A stretch of 64,000 bases of DNA from Aliidiomarina taiwanensis (GTDB lineage: Bacteria > Pseudomonadota > Gammaproteobacteria > Enterobacterales > Alteromonadaceae): NCBI RefSeq assembly GCF_003987015.1, contig NZ_PIPQ01000001.1, positions 372,001-436,000 on the forward strand. The letters are read 5' to 3'. The notes under the pieces are model-generated. The model searched no databases. It had not been told where the DNA came from and was given only the letters and a program-made list of their open reading frames with translations. Below are positions 19,211-28,690 of the stretch, in pieces (position 1 is the first letter of the stretch; every line of letters begins with the position of its first letter). Both the position numbers and the translations under genes were made by a program.

Positions 19211-20461
19211 TTACCCGCGACGGCGGCTCCGGCTGCCTTGCTTTTGTTCGCCAGATCGTTGGTCTGGACGAGGGCGGCGTTTCGGACGGTTTTGTCCTGG
19301 TGGGGGTAAAGACACTTTGCCTGTTAGCTCTACGGGAGCAAAGCCTTCGAGTTCAGCCCGTGGGATTTTCTCGCCAATCAGTTTTTCCACAGCCCATAAT
19401 AGCTTGGTTTCTTCGTCGGTAACTAAGGAAATCGCATGGCCCACTTCGCCGGCTCGGCCGGTACGACCAATTCGGTGCACATAGTCTTCCGCCACATGGG
19501 GCAGATCAAAGTTCACTACATAGGGGAGCTTTTCAATATCAAGTCCGCGTGCTGCTATGTCGGTGGCCACGAGCACTTGCACTTGTTTGTTCTTGAAGTC
19601 GGCCAACGCCTTGGTACGAGCTCCTTGGCTTTTATTCCCGTGAATAGCAGCTGCTAAGAAGCCTTCTTGGCTTAATTGCCGTACAAGGCGGTTGGCACCA
19701 TGTTTGGTGCGTGAGAAAACAAGCACTTGCGGTATTTCAAGTTGACGCAGTATTTTCATCAGCATACGTGGCTTCTTGGTGCGCTCGGCTGTATATACGA
19801 CCTGTTCAATCCGCTCGGCGGTGGTGTTCGCTGGCGCCACAGAAATTTCTACTGGGTTTTGCATTAACCCTTTCGCAAGCTCTCGAATGTCTTTAGAGAA
19901 AGTGGCAGAGAACATTAAGGTTTGGCGCTTAGCCGGCAGTAACCGAATAATTTTCTTAATGTCGTGAATAAAACCCATGTCCAGCATACGGTCTGCTTCA
20001 TCAAGTACTAACATTTCTAACCGTGGAAAACGGATAGCATTTTGCTGATAAAGGTCGAGTAAGCGGCCTGGGGTGGCCACTAAAATATCAACGCCTTTAC
20101 GAAGTCGCATCATTTGTGGATTAATTTTGACACCACCGAAAACAACCGCATGGGATAAAGGCAGATTGGTGCTGTACTGTGCGACACTTTCTGCAACCTG
20201 GGCTGCCAGTTCCCGTGTCGGTGTTAAGATAAGTACCCGAGCCGTATTCGCTTCAGCGCGTTTACCTTTCGCTAGCTTTTCTAGAATAGGTAAGGTGAAA
20301 CCTGCGGTTTTGCCTGTACCTGTTTGAGCTGCGGCCATCACATCTTTGCCAGCGAGAACAGGGGGAATTGCTTGTGCTTGAATGGGAGTTGGTGATGTGT
20401 ACCCTGCTGTTTCAAGGGCGTTTAAAATTAAATCGCTTAAGCCTAATTCGGAAAATTTCAT
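19211..20461 (-). CDS. rhlE: DEAD-box ATP-dependent RNA helicase, RhlE-like
   Basis: A 416-residue RNA helicase. The Q motif ([10 protein letters not shown]), motif I AQTGTGKT (45-52), motif Ib PGRLLDL, motif II DEAD, motif III SAT and motif [12 protein letters not shown] are all present. The C-terminal tail is basic and Arg/Gln-rich ([18 protein letters not shown]), as in RhlE proteins. It acts in RNA remodelling and ribosome biogenesis. The start at 20,461 (MKFSELGL) matches the family N-terminus; an upstream in-frame ATG at 20,509 is possible, and neither has a clear Shine-Dalgarno sequence. Confidence 0.9.
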   Translation of the reverse strand: MKFSELGLSDLILNALETAGYTSPTPIQAQAIPPVLAGKDVMAAAQTGTGKTAGFTLPILEKLAKGKRAEANTARVLILTPTRELAAQVAESVAQYSTNLPLSHAVVFGGVKINPQMMRLRKGVDILVATPGRLLDLYQQNAIRFPRLEMLVLDEADRMLDMGFIHDIKKIIRLLPAKRQTLMFSATFSKDIRELAKGLMQNPVEISVAPANTTAERIEQVVYTAERTKKPRMLMKILRQLEIPQVLVFSRTKHGANRLVRQLSQEGFLAAAIHGNKSQGARTKALADFKNKQVQVLVATDIAARGLDIEKLPYVVNFDLPHVAEDYVHRIGRTGRAGEVGHAISLVTDEETKLLWAVEKLIGEKIPRAELEGFAPVELTGKVSLPPPGQNRPKRRPRPDQRSGEQKQGSRSRRRG

Positions 20462-20554
20462 CGGTAACGCGGTACTCTTCAATGAGGGAATACAAAATGT
20501 AGAGGGCATGATAGCGCAGAACGCACTTTTCTGCAGTTGTTATCTTGTGGACTG

Positions 20555-21094
20555 CTATTTTATCAGCCCTAGTATGTCTTTAAACTCGGATGCACGGCTG
20601 TCATGAACAACTTCGTAGAGACACATTTCTAAGCCGGTTAGAGTAACGCCTAAACTTTGCAATTTAGTCACAGCAAGTTGGATGTTGGCCGGATCGCGTG
20701 CAGAAATACAGTCTACGACCAAGTGTACATTGTGGCCAAGCTTTTTTAAGTGTGCGGCTGTTTGGTACACGCAAATATGGGCTTCAATGCCACACACCAG
20801 CCAGTTTCGACGTACGGCAGTTTGCACTGCTTGGGTAAATAAAGGCTCGGCACAGGCGTCGAAGGTGTATTTTGGAATGGGTTGAAGCTCTTCTAGGAGT
20901 TCAGCCAGCTCCTCAACGGTACCGCCAAGTTTGTCGGGGGTTTGTTCAAGCCACAAAATCGGCAAGTTCAAGGCTTTTGCACCTTTGACGAGCTTGACGC
21001 AGTTTGCAATAAAAGCATCACTATTGTCGACAAGGCGAGCAAGTTTGCCTTGAATATCTACAAGGATCAGGCCGGTGTTTTCTTTATTTAACAT
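20555..21094 (-). CDS. Isochorismatase-family cysteine hydrolase
   Basis: A 179-residue protein of the isochorismatase-like fold, resembling YcaC-type hydrolases. The probable triad is D13 (LVDIQ), K75 (PIPKYTF) and C108 (GIEAHICVYQTA). The substrate is not predictable; family members act on amides and related compounds. It lies between the RhlE-like gene and hisF on the same strand, with no obvious functional link to either. Confidence 0.85.
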   Translation of the reverse strand: MLNKENTGLILVDIQGKLARLVDNSDAFIANCVKLVKGAKALNLPILWLEQTPDKLGGTVEELAELLEELQPIPKYTFDACAEPLFTQAVQTAVRRNWLVCGIEAHICVYQTAAHLKKLGHNVHLVVDCISARDPANIQLAVTKLQSLGVTLTGLEMCLYEVVHDSRASEFKDILGLIK

Positions 21095-21141
21095 GATGAC
21101 TCCTCGTCTTGCTTCGTGGTTTTATAGGTATTCTATTAAGC

Positions 21142-21918
21142 TTAGCCTAATCGTGTAGGAATAGAGTGTTTTGCTAAAAATTCTTTAAGGGCATGAATGT
21201 CAACGGTTTGCTTGTGAAACACACTGGCAGCAAGAGCGCCATCCACCTGACTGTGGTTGAAGACATCAACAAAGTCTTGCATACAGCCAGCGCCACCTGA
21301 AGCGATAAGAGGAACTTGACAGGCCTGACGCATGCGACTTAGTTGTTTCATATCGTAGCCGTTGCGAACACCGTCTTGGTTCATACAGTTCAACACAACT
21401 TCGCCGGCACCTAATGCCTGCACCTGCTCAAGCCATTCTAGGGTGGTGTAAGGAGTTTGGCTGGTTGCGCTTGGGTCGCCCGTAAGTTGGTACACAACAT
21501 ATTCATTTGTGTCCGGGTCGTAAAAACTGTCAATACCCACTACCACACACTGTTTTCCAAATGCATCATGGAGCTCCTTTATCAATTCAGGGCGTGCTAG
21601 AGCAGGACTGTTAATGCTTACCTTGTCTGCACCTGCTGCCAACACGCGTGCAGCGTCTTCAACGGAACCTATGCCTCCAGCAACACAGAAAGGAATATCA
21701 ATAACCCGGGCAACCGCCTCAACCCATTGAGTGTCAATAAGCCGCTGCTCGACGCTGGCACTTATTTCGTAAAAAACCAATTCGTCGGCACCGGCGTGGC
21801 TATAGGCTTGAGCAAGGCTAAGAATATCGCCTACAACCTCATGGCCTTTAAATTGGACACCTTTTACGACCTGACCATTCTTAACGTCTAAACAGGGAAT
21901 AATTCGTTTGGTTAGCAT
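21142..21918 (-). CDS. hisF: Imidazole glycerol phosphate synthase, cyclase subunit HisF
   Basis: Closes the imidazole ring: with HisH-derived ammonia it converts PRFAR to imidazole glycerol phosphate and AICAR. The 258-residue TIM barrel has the catalytic aspartates D11 ([12 protein letters not shown]) and D130 (VVGIDSF), and the phosphate-binding glycine segments CVAGGIGS and ASGGAG. It lies 15 bases after hisH, and the pair is downstream of a histidine leader peptide. No hisA is beside it, which is unusual since hisH-hisA-hisF is the common order. The [11 protein letters not shown] segment is slightly unlike typical HisF (NGGR..TG) and could indicate a divergent or paralogous enzyme. Confidence 0.88.
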   Translation of the reverse strand: MLTKRIIPCLDVKNGQVVKGVQFKGHEVVGDILSLAQAYSHAGADELVFYEISASVEQRLIDTQWVEAVARVIDIPFCVAGGIGSVEDAARVLAAGADKVSINSPALARPELIKELHDAFGKQCVVVGIDSFYDPDTNEYVVYQLTGDPSATSQTPYTTLEWLEQVQALGAGEVVLNCMNQDGVRNGYDMKQLSRMRQACQVPLIASGGAGCMQDFVDVFNHSQVDGALAASVFHKQTVDIHALKEFLAKHSIPTRLG

Positions 21919-21933
21919 GGATGTACACCTCGA

Positions 21934-22524
21934 TTATGGTTGCCAGTTAATGAAGTTTTGCAATAAGCGCGCACCCACGTGTGCGCTTCGCTCTGGGTGA
22001 AACTGCATCCCCGCAACATTATCTTTGGCCACAATGGCAGAAAAGCGCTCACCATAGTGACACTGAGCCAGTGTTGCTGTATTGGTTGAGTGCGCAAAGC
22101 TATGAACAAAATACAGGTGTTCTTGGGGGCGTAGCCCTTGGGTTAGGGGGTGTTCTTGTTGCAACTGAATGGTATTCCAACCCATATGAGGCGAGGGAAG
22201 TGGACCGACGTCGAGGGCTTGAACTTGACCTGGAATTTTACCCAAGCAAGACACCTGACCTTCTGCAGAGTGTTCACATAAAAGCTGCATTCCTAAACAA
22301 ATCCCTAAGAGAGGGCGTTCATAATCTAAGAGGGTTTGCTGCCAACCTAAGGCTTGTAGTCTTTCTATCGCTATAGCCGCATGGCCAACACCCGGCAGAA
22401 TGGCCCGGTCGTAACGAGCTAATTGTTCTGGTGCAGTGATGACAGCTGGGCTCTGTCCTAGTCGCTCGAAGGCAAAGCGCACAGAATTAATATTGGCGCA
22501 ACCGGTATTAATTATCGCAAGCAT
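21934..22524 (-). CDS. hisH: Imidazole glycerol phosphate synthase, glutamine amidotransferase subunit HisH
   Basis: Class I glutaminase that feeds ammonia to HisF. The 196-residue protein has the nucleophile C76 in GICLGMQLL and the H176/E178 pair in MQFHPERS, a complete triad. GGGGG lies just before the ATG. It is the first enzyme gene after the hisL leader and attenuator and is followed by hisF. HisH-HisF paralogues also occur in surface-polysaccharide clusters, but the histidine-codon leader argues for a true histidine biosynthesis role. Confidence 0.92.
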   Translation of the reverse strand: MLAIINTGCANINSVRFAFERLGQSPAVITAPEQLARYDRAILPGVGHAAIAIERLQALGWQQTLLDYERPLLGICLGMQLLCEHSAEGQVSCLGKIPGQVQALDVGPLPSPHMGWNTIQLQQEHPLTQGLRPQEHLYFVHSFAHSTNTATLAQCHYGERFSAIVAKDNVAGMQFHPERSAHVGARLLQNFINWQP

Positions 22525-22603
22525 AAGTTCCCCCGCGTGTCTTATAAAGCAAGGGAAGGGTTAAGGGGTAACACTTCATAAAACTGTCCTTTTCCAATTG
22601 TGT

Positions 22604-22626
22604 AAAAACCTGAGCGGAGCCTCAGG
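22604..22626 (-). terminator. Histidine operon attenuator (terminator hairpin)
   Basis: On the minus strand CCTGAG-GCTCCG-CTCAGG followed by five U residues forms a terminator between the leader peptide and hisH. Upstream, two mutually exclusive hairpins (22,670-22,707 with 9 bp and 22,656-22,681 with 7 bp, sharing 22,675-22,678) could couple ribosome position to terminator formation, as in classical attenuators. Confidence 0.82.
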
Positions 22627-22700
22627 GCGGAAAAGAAAGAAGATGTTGACTCGCCAGAGGTTCCGTTTAGGAATAACCTCTCAGCGAAAAACCTGACAGG

Positions 22701-22751
22701 TTATTCCGGTGAATGGTGGTGATGATGTACGGCGGTCTGGTTTAGCGTCAT
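22701..22751 (-). CDS. hisL: his operon leader peptide with five consecutive His codons
   Basis: A 16-residue ORF, MTLNQTAVHHHHHSPE, with codons CAT CAT CAC CAC CAT in a row. A weak AGG lies about 10 bases before the ATG. It is followed by alternative hairpins and an intrinsic terminator ahead of hisH, the arrangement of histidine attenuators in enteric bacteria, where ribosome stalling at His codons under shortage of charged tRNA-His allows read-through. It is too short for ordinary gene finders. Here it precedes hisH directly, not hisG. Confidence 0.9.
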   Translation of the reverse strand: MTLNQTAVHHHHHSPE

Positions 22752-22801
22752 ATATGAACCTGATATTGGTCATTGCTTGCCCTCATAAAAACATACATAG
22801 G

Positions 22802-22829
22802 GTTATAAGAGCAAGCATTTTCTGTCCAA
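22802..22829 (-). promoter_or_regulatory. Candidate his promoter
   Basis: On the minus strand TTGGAC (22,824-22,829) and TATAAC (22,802-22,807) are separated by 16 bases and lie about 50 bases before the hisL start, just after the recD stop. An inverted repeat TGCTTGC / GCAAGCA (22,774-22,780 and 22,811-22,817) flanks the likely transcription start. The -35 match is poor. Confidence 0.45.
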
Positions 22830-22841
22830 TATACGACGGAT

Positions 22842-24908
22842 TTAATTTTGCAAGCCACTGGCGCGCTGTACGCGTCGGGTAAGGGTGTTGGCCAGAACCT
22901 GCGTATCGCTATACAACAGGGTAAAAGCCTCACTGGAGCGGGTGATGCCCGTATACAGTAGTTCTTTGGTTAACACCGGCGTGTCGTGACTAGGAAGCAC
23001 TAAGGCTGTGTGCGTAAACTCGGAGCCTTGGGACTTGTGCACTGTCATCGCAAACACAGTTTCCACGCCTTGCAAGCGACTTGGTAGCACCCAACGGATG
23101 CCCCCCTGACCGTCAGGGAAAGCGACACGCAGCACTTGCGACTCAGGCCACTCAAAGCATATTCCAATGTCCCCGTTCATCAGTTTTAAACTGTAGTCGT
23201 TGCGGGTAACTAATACAGGGCGACCTGGGTACCATGCGGGGTTGCCCTGGGGCAAGAGGCCACGCAAGGAGGGGATAGTTTTAAGCGCATTCAACACCAG
23301 TATATTGAGTGCGTCCACCCCCCAAGGTCCCGTACGGACAGGTGTCAGTAATTGAAATTGGCTATGGGCTTTGAATACAGCCAAGGCCCATGGGTCAAGT
23401 GACTCCCGGGCATCTGTGCTTGGGCGCAGTTTGATAAGCTCGGTCAAATAGGTTTGGTAGCCTTGTTTTACTAAGTTCTTTAACGGGCTGAAAGGGCCTT
23501 CAGCCGCCGCTTTTGACGATTGAAATTCGGGTTTTTGCAGGCGAATGAGTTCTAAGTTGTGCTGAGGGCTGACAGCAGAGCCAGTACGGGCATACTGTGT
23601 ACAGATAGCTTGTATGTCTGCGGGCGTTGCTGTCCCCGAGTTCACACTGTCCGCTAAAGCACCAATACCAGGGTATTTAGCAAAGCGATAGCTGTGGCGC
23701 AACATGGTGGTGGCTTGTGCTAAGGAAGAGCCTGAAGCATTGAGCATTCCTTCGGGAATGCTTTGTTGAGTGACCTGCTGTAACCACTGAAGTGTTGCCG
23801 ATGTATAGTTTCCTTGGGCTGCGCTACGGCAGAAGTCACCTAGTACTGAGCCCGCCTCTACGGAGGCAAGCTGGTCCTTGTCACCTAGTAAGATCAATCG
23901 CGTATGGGGCATGAGGGCGTCAAATAGTTTGGCCAGCATTTCCACGTCAACCATAGAAGCTTCGTCAATGACCACCAAGTCAGCAGGTAAAGGTTGCTTT
24001 GCATGATGGCGAAAATGACGCGAGCCAGGACGACTGCCAAGTAAGCGGTGCAGGGTGGTGACATCGGTTGGAATATCCTGGCGACAGTCGGCCAAGTCAC
24101 CGCTCAATTTGACCTGCTCAATTCCTTTGGTTAATGACTCACTGAGCCTGGCTGCTGCTTTTCCTGTTGGTGCGGCCAGACGAATGTTTAAAGGGGGTCG
24201 TTTCTGTGATTGCTGTAGTCCTTGGAGAAGCGCTAACAGGCGTATGACGGTTGTCGTTTTCCCTGTGCCAGGACCGCCCGTAATAATGCCAAACCCGGTT
24301 CGCGACGCTAAGGCGCATGCTATTTTTTGCCAGTCGTTTGCGGGCTCTTCAGCAGTGACATTTTTAGGAGGGAAAAGCTGGGTTAAAATACGGGCCGTGT
24401 CTTCTTTCGACCATTCGTGTTGGTTCTGTAAACGTTGCTGTATACCCGTTTGGATTTGTTGCTCGTATACCCAATAGCGGCGTAAATACAGCAAAGGCGT
24501 TTGTTCGCTCCCGGCTAAAACCAAGGGGCTTGAACTGTCACTTGGAGACTGGCCATGACGTGCGTCCGTCACCGCATTGCTCGCTAAGAGAGCAGCAACC
24601 CATTGCTGCAGTTGCCAGCCTTGCAGGCAGTTGCTGAGTTCTTCGGCAACTGGACATTCGTTGTGTTGCGGGAGTGCCTGTTGCGCCTCGTCTTCACTCA
24701 GTAGGGCTGCCGGATCGGCTAACACACTAGCCAAGTCAAGACAGACATGACCATGGCCATTGCGCTCGCTTAATAAGGCCGTGGCAAGCAAGAGCTCAGG
24801 ACTTGGACTGCCAGCATGCTCAGCTATAAAACGAGTCAGAGCTATGTCCAAGCTGCGTAATGCGCCTCGTGCTGCCCAGCTCTCTAATTGGTTTAATACA
24901 TCATTCAT
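22842..24908 (-). CDS. recD: Exodeoxyribonuclease V subunit RecD
   Basis: The 5'-3' helicase subunit of RecBCD, acting in double-strand break repair and degradation of linear DNA. The 688-residue SF1B protein has Walker A GGPGTGKTTT (211-220), motif II VIDEASMVD, LLGDKDQLASVEAG (motif III) and the C-terminal TVHKSQGSEF (motif V region). The N-terminal RecB-interaction domain is present. It overlaps recB by 4 bases, giving a recC-recB-recD operon. Length is a little above the E. coli protein. Confidence 0.95.
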   Translation of the reverse strand: MNDVLNQLESWAARGALRSLDIALTRFIAEHAGSPSPELLLATALLSERNGHGHVCLDLASVLADPAALLSEDEAQQALPQHNECPVAEELSNCLQGWQLQQWVAALLASNAVTDARHGQSPSDSSSPLVLAGSEQTPLLYLRRYWVYEQQIQTGIQQRLQNQHEWSKEDTARILTQLFPPKNVTAEEPANDWQKIACALASRTGFGIITGGPGTGKTTTVIRLLALLQGLQQSQKRPPLNIRLAAPTGKAAARLSESLTKGIEQVKLSGDLADCRQDIPTDVTTLHRLLGSRPGSRHFRHHAKQPLPADLVVIDEASMVDVEMLAKLFDALMPHTRLILLGDKDQLASVEAGSVLGDFCRSAAQGNYTSATLQWLQQVTQQSIPEGMLNASGSSLAQATTMLRHSYRFAKYPGIGALADSVNSGTATPADIQAICTQYARTGSAVSPQHNLELIRLQKPEFQSSKAAAEGPFSPLKNLVKQGYQTYLTELIKLRPSTDARESLDPWALAVFKAHSQFQLLTPVRTGPWGVDALNILVLNALKTIPSLRGLLPQGNPAWYPGRPVLVTRNDYSLKLMNGDIGICFEWPESQVLRVAFPDGQGGIRWVLPSRLQGVETVFAMTVHKSQGSEFTHTALVLPSHDTPVLTKELLYTGITRSSEAFTLLYSDTQVLANTLTRRVQRASGLQN

Positions 24909-27900
24909 AGAGCAGTTCCTTGCAATAGGGCGTCCAGTTGTTCGATAAGCTGTTTGGGTGGTTTGTCATAGAACAAACCACTTGTTAAATGGCCATGCAT
25001 ACCACGCAAAAACACATACACAGCCCCACCCACATGCGTGTCGTAGTTGTAATTTGGTAGCCGTGCTTTAAGCAGACGATGTAATGCCACCAGGTATAGA
25101 ACGTACTGCATATCGTACCTATGCATCAGCACTTGTTGCAGCATAGCTTCTTGGGTGTAGTCTAAGTCATTGTTGCCAAGCCGGTTAGACTTCCAGTCAA
25201 TCACATAATAGCGACCATTGTGTTCGGCTACTAAGTCAATAAAGCCTTTGAGCAAGCCGTTTAAGCTATTGGCTTGGGCTACGGGACGTGCAACCTGATT
25301 TAGCGTATGGCGACGCACTAGCTGGTCAAGGCTTTGTGTGCTGACCTGATGGCTTTCCAGCATGAACTCAAGCTCCACAGCCACTTGCTCCGGCGATAAA
25401 GCGCTTAGACGCAGACTGTCGGAATGCTGCTCACTCGCTAAAGACCATTCTATTTGGACAAAGTCGAGTAACCACCCCCATAAGGCTTCTGCATATTCAT
25501 CAATATGGCGACGTTGGCAAAACGTGAAGAAGTTAGCTTTGCTTTTTTCATTCTCCGCCACAATGGCCGCAAAGCCTTTGGTGACGAGTGTGTCTTCCTG
25601 CCTAAACTCTTGCACCGCGGCCCACTCCAAGAGAGTATGCAACAAGGTTCCCCAGGTGGCCCCTGCAGGGAAGTGATGCATAACATTCAACTTCGAAAGG
25701 GGCTGTGTGTTGGTTGCCAATGGCTGTGGTATGAGCTCGGGCTCGACGGCACCAACTTTCACTTCCTCTTCGCGTTGTTCGTCGCGTGGGCTACTGGTGT
25801 CTCGGTCCGGTGTGGCTGTGTTCGTGGCCATAGGCAGTTGTGAGCTTTCCGCTACGGACTCAAACTGGATCGCCGAGTAACTGGCTATCCACCAGTTGGT
25901 TAAGTTGCCAAGCTGTGGCAACTCCACTGGCTTGAAGGTGGTGGATATTACCTTTTCAAACACAAGGTCACTACTTGTGGGTTCAGCCAAGGTAAAGCCG
26001 GCCTGGGTAACTTGTTTTTCCAGGTTGTTCGTCTTAGCGACATTTAATAAATAGCCCATAGCACTGAGGTCATAGTCCTTATAGGCGCCTATACCAACCC
26101 ACTGGCAATGGCTGGCCCGGGTTAAAGCAACGTAGAGTTTACGAATGTCTTCCGCTAAACGTTCGTGATCTGCTTGCTTTAGCCGTTCAGGGGTCGCCTG
26201 CAAATACAGGCTAAGCTCGCCAGCTTCGTTATGTACTTTTAAGGGCACATCGTTCTTTTTAGTCACTCTGCAGTGGGTGGCGAAGGGCAAAAACACCAAG
26301 GGATATTCGAGCCCTTTCGATTTATGCACGGTGACCACTTGTACCAGTTGGCTGTCACTTTCCAAACGAAGTTGCTGAGCCTCGTTGTTTTCGTCAGGAC
26401 TTTCTTGCTGCTCTTGTAAATAACGAATGAGTGCTTGTTCGCCGTCGAGTTCAGCCGATGCCTTTTGCAGTAATTCCGCTAAATGGAGCAAATCAGACAT
26501 TTGGCGCTCACCACCGGGCTGTTGCAATAAACGTTCGGCCAGCTTGAAGTCTTTAATAAAAAGGTGAACCACTGCGAGGCTGCCTTTTTGTTGCCAGTCC
26601 CAATGGTACTGCACAAATTGTTGCACACGGCGTTCCCAAACCAACTCATCGCGGTTTAAGGCGTCTAATTGCTGTAGGTCTAAGCCAAGTGCTGGCAGCG
26701 AAAGGGCTTTGCGCAATAAGGTGTCGTTATATGGCTCGGCGACGGCACGCAATAAATGCAGCAAAAGAGTCGCAGCGTCGGACTGAAACACACTGTTTTT
26801 TTCTGACAAGTAAACACTTGCAACCCCTTTGTCTTGAAGGGCTTGGCGAACCTTGTCTGCTTCCCCACGGTTGTTTACAAGCACGGCAATATCCGCGGGT
26901 GCAAGTTGCTGACGCTCTTTCACTTCGCCCTCAGGGCAGGCTTCCACCAACCAAGCCCGCTTTTCTTGGGCTGCAATCAGCAGTTTGGTTATTTCTGTGG
27001 CGGTCGCTTCGCTTATAGTCTCTTCAAAAGCGCCTTTCGTGAGTGTGCCTTCGTCTGCCGCTGGCATGACCCAAGCGAGCATGGGGGCATAGGGCGTGCC
27101 GTCAAGTTCTAACCAGAGGTGATTACTTTTCCCTGGTTTGACTTGCACAAAAGGAATGGGATTTTCGTTGCCTTGTTTAAACAGAAAAGCGCCTTGATCA
27201 TGTTTATCTGCTTGTGCAAATAGAGTGTTCACCGACTGAATAAGTGCCGGTGCAGAACGGTAATTATGGTCGAGCGTATAATGGCGACCAGCGGTTGCTT
27301 TTTTGGCCTCTAAATAGGTATAGATATCGGCCCCGCGAAACGCATAAATAGCTTGCTTCGGATCGCCAATCATAAAAAATGCGTGGTCAGGGCTCGACTC
27401 CGCAATATTATAAATACGGTTGAAAATACGGTATTGCACGGGGTCAGTGTCTTGGAACTCATCGACCAGTGCGACTGGAAACTGTTCCCGAATGGCAGCA
27501 GCTAAGCGCTCACCACGTTCACTGTGGAGTGCCTTGTCCAAGGCATCGAGTAAGTCTTGGTTGCTTATCATGCTTTGTTGCTTTTTCAATAAAGCAAGTC
27601 GTGCAGCTATCCAATGCGTGGCATGGCTTAGCAAGTCACTCAAAGGGCAGGGTAAGCTCGCAAGTTGCTGTGGCAACTCGGCCAGTGCTTTACAGCCTTC
27701 ATTTGCCCAAGGGATAGCCGTTTCATCGGTCCATATACTGGTGTCGAGTAAAGCGAGGCGTTTAAAAGAGGCGCTTTTGTCAAAGTCGAGATCCGGCGCA
27801 TCCTCTTCGTTTGCAGTCCACTCTAAGAGCTTGTCCACAACCCCACCAATATGGCGTTTATTTAATGACGTAGCTTTATAAGCTTTTGCCTTGTTCGCTT

Positions 27901-28690
27901 GCTCAAAGGCAGCTTGGAGTGCTGGTAAATACTGACTTCGCCATGCTTCTTTTAATGGTGTCAGCACAGCTTCTTTTTGCTGCTTCGTTGCTGCTATAAG
28001 CTCAGCAGGAGCCTGCGTAGGCTTCGATAATAAATGACGTTGCTCTAGCAGGTTCAATACTTGTTTGTGCGTGTCCCGGGGCGAATGGAAAAAGGACAGT
28101 ACGTGCTCTAATTCCTCTGACGGTAAGTGCATATAAAAATGTCGCCAATAGTCTTCGGCCGCTTGCTGCAACAGGTCCGTTTCACTTTCAATTAACTCTT
28201 GTTGAAATAAGTTCCCACTGTCAAACGCATGCTCTTTTAACATGCGGTAGCACCAGCCATGAATGGTGGATATAGACGCTTCATCCATCCACTGTGCTGC
28301 CATATCGAGTTTATAGGCAGCGCTCATAAGAAGCGTGTGTTGGTCTGTATGGCCTGCGGCTAAACCTTCTTGAATCACGGCGTCGCGCAGTTGCACCAAT
28401 AATGGGTCTGGGCTTTTTAAGGTGGTGAGGTCGGCGCGAAAAAGCATGGCAGTTTCAACCAAACGTTGCCGAATGCGTTCTCGTAGTTCCTTAGTTGCAG
28501 CCCGAGTAAAAGTGACCACTAGAATATTGGGTGGTAATAAAGCTTGTTTATACGCAAGGCTGCCCCCTTGCTGCAACACGAAGCGCACATACAGCATGGC
28601 CAGAGTATAGGTTTTACCAGTACCCGCACTGGCCTCTATCAATGCAGAGCCCTGCAATGGGTAGTGAAGCGGGCTTAATACTTGGCTCAT
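24905..28690 (-). CDS. recB: Exodeoxyribonuclease V subunit RecB
   Basis: The 3'-5' helicase and nuclease subunit of RecBCD. The 1261-residue protein has SF1A UvrD-like motifs: Walker A ASAGTGKTYT (20-29), VDEFQDTDPVQYRIF, and TVHKSKGLEYPLVFLP. The C-terminal nuclease domain is intact, with the metal/catalytic residues in VIDWKSNRLG (D1165 and K1167). Stop/start overlaps of 4 bases join it to recC upstream and recD downstream. The linker before the nuclease domain (near 960-1000) is acidic and low in complexity, as expected for the tether. Confidence 0.96.
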   Translation of the reverse strand: MSQVLSPLHYPLQGSALIEASAGTGKTYTLAMLYVRFVLQQGGSLAYKQALLPPNILVVTFTRAATKELRERIRQRLVETAMLFRADLTTLKSPDPLLVQLRDAVIQEGLAAGHTDQHTLLMSAAYKLDMAAQWMDEASISTIHGWCYRMLKEHAFDSGNLFQQELIESETDLLQQAAEDYWRHFYMHLPSEELEHVLSFFHSPRDTHKQVLNLLEQRHLLSKPTQAPAELIAATKQQKEAVLTPLKEAWRSQYLPALQAAFEQANKAKAYKATSLNKRHIGGVVDKLLEWTANEEDAPDLDFDKSASFKRLALLDTSIWTDETAIPWANEGCKALAELPQQLASLPCPLSDLLSHATHWIAARLALLKKQQSMISNQDLLDALDKALHSERGERLAAAIREQFPVALVDEFQDTDPVQYRIFNRIYNIAESSPDHAFFMIGDPKQAIYAFRGADIYTYLEAKKATAGRHYTLDHNYRSAPALIQSVNTLFAQADKHDQGAFLFKQGNENPIPFVQVKPGKSNHLWLELDGTPYAPMLAWVMPAADEGTLTKGAFEETISEATATEITKLLIAAQEKRAWLVEACPEGEVKERQQLAPADIAVLVNNRGEADKVRQALQDKGVASVYLSEKNSVFQSDAATLLLHLLRAVAEPYNDTLLRKALSLPALGLDLQQLDALNRDELVWERRVQQFVQYHWDWQQKGSLAVVHLFIKDFKLAERLLQQPGGERQMSDLLHLAELLQKASAELDGEQALIRYLQEQQESPDENNEAQQLRLESDSQLVQVVTVHKSKGLEYPLVFLPFATHCRVTKKNDVPLKVHNEAGELSLYLQATPERLKQADHERLAEDIRKLYVALTRASHCQWVGIGAYKDYDLSAMGYLLNVAKTNNLEKQVTQAGFTLAEPTSSDLVFEKVISTTFKPVELPQLGNLTNWWIASYSAIQFESVAESSQLPMATNTATPDRDTSSPRDEQREEEVKVGAVEPELIPQPLATNTQPLSKLNVMHHFPAGATWGTLLHTLLEWAAVQEFRQEDTLVTKGFAAIVAENEKSKANFFTFCQRRHIDEYAEALWGWLLDFVQIEWSLASEQHSDSLRLSALSPEQVAVELEFMLESHQVSTQSLDQLVRRHTLNQVARPVAQANSLNGLLKGFIDLVAEHNGRYYVIDWKSNRLGNNDLDYTQEAMLQQVLMHRYDMQYVLYLVALHRLLKARLPNYNYDTHVGGAVYVFLRGMHGHLTSGLFYDKPPKQLIEQLDALLQGTAL

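Noticed and set aside
22719-22727. The His-codon run as an affinity-tag or vector remnant
   Set aside because: It lies in a short ORF followed by attenuator structures and hisH, with mixed CAT/CAC codons, which fits a natural his leader.
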